A stretch of DNA of 64,000 bases, taken from NCBI RefSeq assembly GCF_003568865.1, contig NZ_CP031115.1, positions 1,116,001-1,180,000 of the forward strand, written 5' to 3'. Shown here piece after piece: positions 59,201 through 64,000 of the stretch; positions within the stretch are counted from its first letter, which is position 1; every line of letters begins with the position of its first letter. This DNA is from Rubrobacter indicoceani (GTDB taxonomy: Bacteria > Actinomycetota > Rubrobacteria > Rubrobacterales > Rubrobacteraceae). The notes below the pieces were generated by a model. It was not told the DNA's origin, made no database searches, and saw only the letters and a program-made list of their open reading frames with translations. Both the position numbers and the translations under genes were made by a program.

Positions 59201-59553
59201 ACCTCCGTCACGGAGTTCTTCTCCACGTAAATCCTCTCTGGCGTAACGACGATGTTCAGATCTCCCGAAGAGATAAGACCCTTCCAGTCCCTGAGAAAGA
59301 CCTCCGACGCCGTAGCATCCGAACGGATCACAAGCGCCCCGTTCTCCACCGAGAGCACCGCCGGATGCTCCGTAACCTGACCACCGCGGCGCACTGGATC
59401 CCGCCGGTAAATGGAATTGCGCGACCGGAAGCTCTGCACGCTGGAAGGAGTTGTATTTAACTCCTCGGAGATCCAGACATCACTTCTACCCTCGTCTACC
59501 CAGCGGCGGATCTTCTGCGCGTGAGGCTTGAGCGCGACCCTTCTGATTCCCAA
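59197..59553 (-). CDS. Hypothetical protein with possible HTH, 118 residues
   Basis: Unrecognised protein. The start KIRRWVDEGRSDVWISEELNT followed by TPSSVQSFRSRNSIYRR resembles a helix-turn-helix for DNA binding with a basic second helix. The rest (VLSVENGALVIRSDA; LNIVVTPERIYVEK) looks like beta strands. The pair with the next gene suggests a small regulatory unit. The match is by eye. Confidence 0.6.
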   Translation of the reverse strand: MGIRRVALKPHAQKIRRWVDEGRSDVWISEELNTTPSSVQSFRSRNSIYRRDPVRRGGQVTEHPAVLSVENGALVIRSDATASEVFLRDWKGLISSGDLNIVVTPERIYVEKNSVTEV

Positions 59554-59688
59554 CTCCTCGCTCCTTCAAACGAACGCACCGACCGGTAAGCTCCGGCTTG
59601 TATCCTAGGATGCGTTTTTGCCTTATATTCCACTTGTACCAGCTTTTCTAACTTTACGCTACACCCGAATCGCGTATCGCCGCCGGGT

Positions 59689-60123
59689 TCAGGCGACGGC
59701 CCAGAGAACTATCACGCCCCTTGCGGTCCAGGCCGCGGTCCTGACCCAGTTCGATGCGACCAGAAAGCGGTGGGCCGTTTGGTCGAAGCCCGCCCCGAGC
59801 GCGCGGTGGCGCGGGATCTGAAGCAGCACGGTGGAGACCCAGATCACCACCACGAGCGCAAACCCCGTCCACAAAAGCCAGCCGGCGACGCCCTCGGGAC
59901 GGAAAAGAAGAAGGACGACGGAAGTTCCGGCCTCCAGCAGCATCGGCGGTCCGACGACGTAGCCCGTCAGGCGGGAGTGATCACCCTCGTATGCGATAAA
60001 GCCCGGCTCGCCGACCCGCGCAAAGAGCGGGTAGTGGACGACCTGTACAAACCATATGACCCCGACCATGAACAAGGTCGAGGCCAGGTTTGCAAGAAGG
60101 ATGGCGTCCGGCAGGCCGAACAT
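59689..60123 (-). CDS. Small conserved membrane protein, 144 residues
   Basis: A membrane protein with four helices (ILLANLASTLFMVGVIWFVQV; VVGPPMLLEAGTSVVLLLF; LLWTGFALVVVIWVSTVLL; TAAWTARGVIVLWAV) and the conserved-looking HYPLFARVG and PRHRALGAGFD. This resembles a small DUF-type membrane family; function unknown. It follows the renalase-like gene by 1 bp. Confidence 0.7.
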   Translation of the reverse strand: MFGLPDAILLANLASTLFMVGVIWFVQVVHYPLFARVGEPGFIAYEGDHSRLTGYVVGPPMLLEAGTSVVLLLFRPEGVAGWLLWTGFALVVVIWVSTVLLQIPRHRALGAGFDQTAHRFLVASNWVRTAAWTARGVIVLWAVA

Positions 60124-60124
60124 C

Positions 60125-61114
60125 TTACGCGACGGTGCGACTCTTCAGCCACGCCGCCGCCGCAAAGCCCGAGAGCGCGGCCCCCTCGACCTTTGCCTCA
60201 CCGAAGCCGTCCCCGCAGAACACCAGCGGCGGTTCGTTTGACCCGACAAGAAACCGCTCCGGGTAGTTACCCGTAACCATGCTGTAGAGCCACCGGATCA
60301 CGGACGTTTCTCTTGTGCGGGAGGCGAGGTCGACGCCAAGGAAATCCCCCGCCGCCGCCGTAAGCGTCGCCACGACCCTGTCCTGATCGTCCTCGAGGTG
60401 GTCCCGGCTCCAGTCCGGCCCGGCGTGGATGGTGATGGCCGGACGCTCGGAGATGCCTTTTATCCGGTTGTCCGCGATAAAGTCAAGCACCTCGCCCTTT
60501 ACCTGAACCCCGCCCGGCTCCGGTAGCTTTACCGGCTCATAGAGAAGCAGCATCACCGAAAAGCACGGCGCGTAGGATATCTTCGCGAGCTGCTCCCGGA
60601 TATGACCCGAGACAACGCCCGCCGTCAGTTCCGCGGCCTGCGGGGCGGGCGGTGAGACGACCAGCGCGTCGGACTCGACGGAGAGCCCCGATTCACACCC
60701 GATCCTCCAGCCCGAGCCGGAGCGTGCTACCTCCAAGACGCGCTCGCCGGTGCGCACGTCGTCAAGCCCCTCAGCCAGGTATTTCGGAACGGAGGTCATG
60801 CCCTCGGCGCCCCGGTAGCGCGGGTGCCCGTCGGCGGGGCGTTCGCCGTCCGGCCCGGCGAAACCCCGGCTCCACTCGGCTGCGGCCCCGGCCTCGAGCC
60901 AGCCGCGCACCAGACCGTCGAAAAGGTCGCTCCGGGCGGTGAAGAACTGCGCGCCGTGATCGAAGTTCCCGCCCCCGACACGGCGGGTCGCCATCCTTCC
61001 GCCCACACCGCGTCCCTTGTCCACCACGATTACGCTCCAGCCCGCGTCCGTCAGCTCGCGGGCGGCGAGCAGGCCGGAGATACCGGCCCCGATCACGACG
61101 CATGAAGGGGACAC
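60125..61114 (-). CDS. Renalase-like FAD-dependent oxidoreductase
   Basis: A 329-residue flavoprotein with the N-terminal dinucleotide motif VVIGAGISGLLAARELTDAG, the flavin-covering DKGRGVGGRMATRR and DHGAQFFTAR typical of bacterial renalases and related amine oxidases, and a C-terminal FCGDGFGEAKVEGAALSGFAAA FAD motif. Bacterial renalases oxidise misformed dihydropyridine nucleotides; that role is possible. Its stop lies 2 bp before the next gene. Confidence 0.87.
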   Translation of the reverse strand: MSPSCVVIGAGISGLLAARELTDAGWSVIVVDKGRGVGGRMATRRVGGGNFDHGAQFFTARSDLFDGLVRGWLEAGAAAEWSRGFAGPDGERPADGHPRYRGAEGMTSVPKYLAEGLDDVRTGERVLEVARSGSGWRIGCESGLSVESDALVVSPPAPQAAELTAGVVSGHIREQLAKISYAPCFSVMLLLYEPVKLPEPGGVQVKGEVLDFIADNRIKGISERPAITIHAGPDWSRDHLEDDQDRVVATLTAAAGDFLGVDLASRTRETSVIRWLYSMVTGNYPERFLVGSNEPPLVFCGDGFGEAKVEGAALSGFAAAAWLKSRTVA

Positions 61115-61115
61115 G

Positions 61116-61871
61116 CTAGCCCCTCACGGCGCGACGGGGCATCGGGCGCAGCGTCGAGAGGCCGCCGTCAACGCCGATGATCTGCCCCGAAACCCACGTG
61201 TTCCCGGGGTCGAGCAGGTACTCGATGGCCGGAGCGATATCCTGCGGGTCTCCGAGTCGGCCCAGCGGGTGCAGCTCGGTGGAGGCCTGCCGGGAAGCGT
61301 CGCTCGCGGTGATCTTCTCCGTCATCCCGGTCTGCACCAGCCCCGGGGCGACGGCGTTGAACCGCAGGCCGCGTGGCAGGTACGTCGCCGCCGCCGAGAG
61401 CGTCAGCCCGATAACCGCCGCCTTTGCAGCCGCAACCGCCTCGTGGTTGGCGAGCCCGACCCTGCCCGCCACCGATGACATAAGGACCACCGAGCCGCCT
61501 TCCTTTATGTTCTTCGCCGCCGCCCGGACGGTGTTGAACGCGGTGTTGAGGTTGAGGCTCATCGTTCTGGAAAGCTCGTCCTCGCTTGTCTGGTGCGCGG
61601 GCTTCAGGATAAACGAACCGACGCAGTTGACCGCTCCGTCTATCCGCCCGAACTCGGACTGTGCTTTTTCAAAAGCAGCGTTTACCTCCTCCTGCTCTGT
61701 TGCGTCGAGCCTGAAGGGTACGCCCCCCGTCTGGCCTGCGAGGTCGTCGAGCTTGTCCTCGTCGCGTCCGCCGAGAACGAGCCTCGCGTCCTTCGCCGCC
61801 AGCCGCCGGGCAAGCTCCGAGCCTATGCCGCCCGTGGCCCCGAGCACGACGTAAACCGGGTTTTCACTCAT
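61116..61871 (-). CDS. Short-chain dehydrogenase/reductase
   Basis: A 251-residue SDR. The cofactor motif VVLGATGGIGSELARRLA, the NCVG at the beta-4 turn, and catalytic Ser in VLMSSVAGRVG are present; the catalytic Tyr position is replaced by HEAVAAAK (His-Glu for Tyr-x-x-x-Lys), so the normal Tyr is not visible although Lys remains. It could be inactive or use another residue. Overlaps the HDAC gene stop by 4 bp. Confidence 0.85.
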   Translation of the reverse strand: MSENPVYVVLGATGGIGSELARRLAAKDARLVLGGRDEDKLDDLAGQTGGVPFRLDATEQEEVNAAFEKAQSEFGRIDGAVNCVGSFILKPAHQTSEDELSRTMSLNLNTAFNTVRAAAKNIKEGGSVVLMSSVAGRVGLANHEAVAAAKAAVIGLTLSAAATYLPRGLRFNAVAPGLVQTGMTEKITASDASRQASTELHPLGRLGDPQDIAPAIEYLLDPGNTWVSGQIIGVDGGLSTLRPMPRRAVRG

Positions 61872-62833
61872 CTGGAATCCTCTTTTCTGTCAGAAGCCTG
61901 TGATTTCTGTCCTGATCCTTCATGGAGTGAGGCCGCGTATCGAACGGTCTCGAAGTGTATGTCCACCGTCTCCGAGACCTGCCGGGCGTAGCCGCCGGCC
62001 ATCGTGATGACGGTCGGTATGGCGCGCTCCTTCAGCGCGTCCAGCACCAGCCGGTCGCGCCCTGCAAGCCCCTCCCGAGTCACGGACATCCTGCCGAGGC
62101 GGTCGCCTTCGAACGGGTCGGCCCCGGCGAGGAATATCGCTACGTCGGCGTCTATGGCGGCAAGGGATTTGTCGAGCCCCCAGGCGAGCGACTCAAGGTA
62201 CTCATCGTCGCCCGTACCGTCGTCGAGCGGTATGTCGAGGTCGCTGCGCTCCTTGTTGAACGGGAAGTTCTTCGCCCCGTGGATGGAGAACGTGAACACC
62301 GAGCTGTCGCCCTCCAGAATGGCCGCCGTACCGTTCCCCTGATGGACGTCGGTGTCTATAACGACCACCCGCTCGGCGTGACCGTTTCTCTGCAGCAGCT
62401 TCGCCGCAAGGGCCGAGTCGTTGAAGACGCAGAAACCCTCGCCCCGGTGCGCAAAGGCGTGGTGGGTGCCGCCCGCAAGGTTTGCGGCCACGCCCCAGCC
62501 GGACCTCCGGGCCTCCTCTATCGCCACAAGCGCCCCCCCGAGCGTCCCGCCGCAGGTTCTGCGGCATCGCTCGACCATCTCCGGCGACCATGGAAAGCCG
62601 ATGCGCCGGGCCGCCTTGTCCGGGATGCTCCCGCTCACGAGGCTCTCGATGTAGCCTTCGGTGTGCACAAGAAGCAGTTCTTCGTCGGTCAGGGCGCGGG
62701 GTTCTCTGAGGTCTCCTCCGGCGCAGATGCCCGCCGCCTCAACACGCTCCCGGAGCATCCGGTATTTCGCCATCGGGAAGCGGTGTCCCTCCGGCAGCGG
62801 CAGGACGAAGCGGTCGCTGTAGAAGACCTTCAT
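61868..62833 (-). CDS. Histone deacetylase-family hydrolase
   Basis: A 321-residue zinc hydrolase of the HDAC/AcuC/APAH family. Motifs: GGTHHAFAHRGEGFCVFND (catalytic His pair), VIDTDVHQGNGTA (zinc Asp and His), LAGADPFEGDRLG (third zinc Asp), ITMAGGYAR. The family deacetylates proteins or polyamines. The ATG at 62833 follows ggaggaggcg. First gene of a minus operon with the SDR, the renalase-like oxidase and a membrane protein. Confidence 0.9.
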   Translation of the reverse strand: MKVFYSDRFVLPLPEGHRFPMAKYRMLRERVEAAGICAGGDLREPRALTDEELLLVHTEGYIESLVSGSIPDKAARRIGFPWSPEMVERCRRTCGGTLGGALVAIEEARRSGWGVAANLAGGTHHAFAHRGEGFCVFNDSALAAKLLQRNGHAERVVVIDTDVHQGNGTAAILEGDSSVFTFSIHGAKNFPFNKERSDLDIPLDDGTGDDEYLESLAWGLDKSLAAIDADVAIFLAGADPFEGDRLGRMSVTREGLAGRDRLVLDALKERAIPTVITMAGGYARQVSETVDIHFETVRYAASLHEGSGQKSQASDRKEDSR

Positions 62834-63013
62834 CGGTTCGCCTCCTCCGCGCGGTCTGTTTCCGCTCTGCATGTGCAATCGTTCGGGATGGACACTTCCT
62901 CTCCAGCCGCCGGGCCCGGCCATGGTCCCGGTGATACCCGCTTGCGGCCATCCGTAGCCACCCGTCAAGCATGTTCCATCGGAGGCGGATTTGCTGTGAT
63001 AGCTTTTAGCGTT

Positions 63014-63856
63014 ATGAGCGATGGAGATCAGCAACGCATGTTCCTTGAAGAACCGGGTGAGGTCTCACCGCCCAAACCGGGCCTCTACCTGGGTACCTCC
63101 GGCTGGTCCTACGCCGACTGGGAGGGGACGGTCTACACCCCGAAGCTACCCGCCGGGGCACGGCTCTCGGAGTACGTCGGACGCGGGGGTTTCGCTGCGG
63201 TGGAGATAGATTCGACCTTCTACGGAACCCCGAGACCCCGGACGGTCAGCAAGTGGCGCGAGGTCGCACCGGGGGGCTTCCGCTTCGCAGCGAAGTTCCC
63301 GCAGGAGATCACCCACGAAAAACAGCTCGTCGGGTGCCGGGCCGCCGCCGACTACTTTGTCGCCACCATGTCCGAACTCGGCGACAAACTCGGCCCGCTC
63401 CTTATCCAGCTCCCACCCTACTTCGACGCCGCGAACCGCGAAAACCTCGAAGCCTTTCTCGACGAACTCCCCGAAGGCCCGCGCTACGCCGTTGAAGTAC
63501 GTCACAAGAGCTGGACAGAGCCGGACGCCCTCGGCAGCCTGACCGACCTCCTCACCGAGCGCAACGTCGCCCTCACCCTCGTCGACTACCCCTCGATGCC
63601 CCGGCTGGAAGTCGCGACCGCAGACTTCCTCTACATCCGCTGGCTCGGAGACCGCCGCGAGTTCCCGGACAACCACACCGCCCCGAAACGCGACCGCTCC
63701 GACGACCTGAGGTGGTGGTCGAACCTGACGCGTAACTTCCTTGAAGAACGCAACGGGCGCGGCGAGGTCTTTGCTTTTGCCAACAACCACTACCAGAACC
63801 ACAGCCCGTCTACGGTTCAACAGTTTCTGGAGCTTTATCGCGGGGTGGAGGGTTGA
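63014..63856 (+). CDS. DUF72 family protein
   Basis: A 280-residue protein of the DUF72 (YecE) family, a TIM-barrel-like fold of unknown function. Typical motifs: LYLGTSGWSYADWEG, VEIDSTFYGTPRPRTVSKW, FAAKFPQEITHEK, GPLLIQLPPYF and YIRWLG, VFAFANNHYQNHSP. An ATG at 63014 is used; a -10-like TAGCTT lies 8 nt before it. Its stop overlaps the next gene start (TTGA). Confidence 0.9.
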   Translation: MSDGDQQRMFLEEPGEVSPPKPGLYLGTSGWSYADWEGTVYTPKLPAGARLSEYVGRGGFAAVEIDSTFYGTPRPRTVSKWREVAPGGFRFAAKFPQEITHEKQLVGCRAAADYFVATMSELGDKLGPLLIQLPPYFDAANRENLEAFLDELPEGPRYAVEVRHKSWTEPDALGSLTDLLTERNVALTLVDYPSMPRLEVATADFLYIRWLGDRREFPDNHTAPKRDRSDDLRWWSNLTRNFLEERNGRGEVFAFANNHYQNHSPSTVQQFLELYRGVEG

Positions 63857-64000
63857 GCACGCCCGTTATCTTCAGCACGGGGTCTCTCTACACCTTTGGT
63901 TTGGACCGGATCTTCACCTGGGCTTCAGCTTCGGGGTTCGACGGGGTGGAGGTGATGATGGACAACCGCTGGGACACGCACCAGGAGGATTACCTCGCGG
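63853..64000 (+). CDS. Sugar phosphate isomerase/epimerase-like protein, partial
   Basis: The first 49 residues, from a TTG at 63853, of a protein cut off by the window end. MSTPVIFSTGSLYTFGLDRIF and SGFDGVEVMMDNRWDT resemble the beta-1/beta-2 strands of AP endonuclease-2/sugar-phosphate isomerase TIM barrels (G-F-D-G-V-E-V). It overlaps the DUF72 stop by 4 bp, so the two genes are coupled. Confidence 0.65.
   Translation, partial: MSTPVIFSTGSLYTFGLDRIFTWASASGFDGVEVMMDNRWDTHQEDYLA

Noticed and set aside
1-64000. CRISPR arrays, transposases, tRNA or rRNA genes
   Set aside because: No regularly spaced repeats, no transposase motifs, and no cloverleaf or rRNA-like sequence was seen.

Overview
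The window is high-GC bacterial chromosome, densely packed with short operons, overlapping start/stop codons and many GTG/TTG starts. The gene content fits a Gram-positive actinobacterium, most likely a Rubrobacter-like lineage. Pointers are the short HisG with a separate HisZ, class E-type sortases beside a PBP2, actinobacterial-style Zur/zinc genes, and a CbiX plus DR2241-type pair otherwise known from Deinococcus. No rRNA, tRNA, IS element, prophage or CRISPR array was found, so the taxonomic call is an inference from protein families only.

Layout. 1-1.0 kb: truncated amylosucrase. 1.2-8.4 kb: purU, then a partial histidine operon (hisZ-hisG-hisD-GNAT-hisB-HAD phosphatase-hisH-hisA) without hisF, hisI/E or hisC. 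8.4-15.4 kb: class A PBP, NAD malic enzyme, a [2Fe-2S] thioredoxin-like ferredoxin with one Cys replaced by His, NDH-2, and small unknown genes. 15.5-22 kb: a membrane-anchored alpha/beta hydrolase with a 330-residue charged tail, GNAT, DUF2254 membrane protein, an ABC-2 exporter and an Fe-S uracil-DNA glycosylase. 22.1-28.5 kb: a PASTA-sortase fusion, class II aldolase, tyrosine phosphatase, a four-gene operon (MBL hydrolase, MoaB, small repeat-ended protein, DMT transporter) and glnA. 28.9-37.5 kb: small membrane proteins, a GCS2-type ligase, peroxiredoxin, a CitG-like/CbiX/DR2241-type/BON gene run, phosphomannomutase and a CPBP protease. 37.6-41.3 kb: sortase-PBP2-lgt envelope genes. 41.3-55.1 kb: a large zinc-homeostasis island. 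55-64 kb: rhomboid protease, endonuclease IV, XRE regulator, CPBP protease, two unknown minus-strand genes, renalase-like oxidase, SDR, HDAC-family hydrolase, DUF72 and the start of a sugar-phosphate isomerase-like gene.

The most coherent system is the zinc island. It holds two Fur/Zur-like regulators, an SmtB-type ArsR sensor with a complete alpha-5 metal site, two complete Zn-type ABC importers, two COG0523 GTPases (one ZagA/YciC-like), a His-rich repeat protein, a WD40 protein and a 62-residue CSTC protein inside one apparent seven-gene operon, and zinc-free S14, L28 and L33. Two near-identical palindromes (CGATAATGT-N2-TATCA) sit in the two divergent promoters in front of the operon and the ribosomal genes. 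A different GAAAA/TTTTC palindrome lies before the first Fur gene and the first ZnuA. This suggests one or two Zur regulons controlling uptake, allocation and ribosomal zinc sparing.

A second recurrent signal is a TANNNT -10-like hexamer lying 6-8 nt before a start codon at many genes, which points to frequent leaderless transcription.
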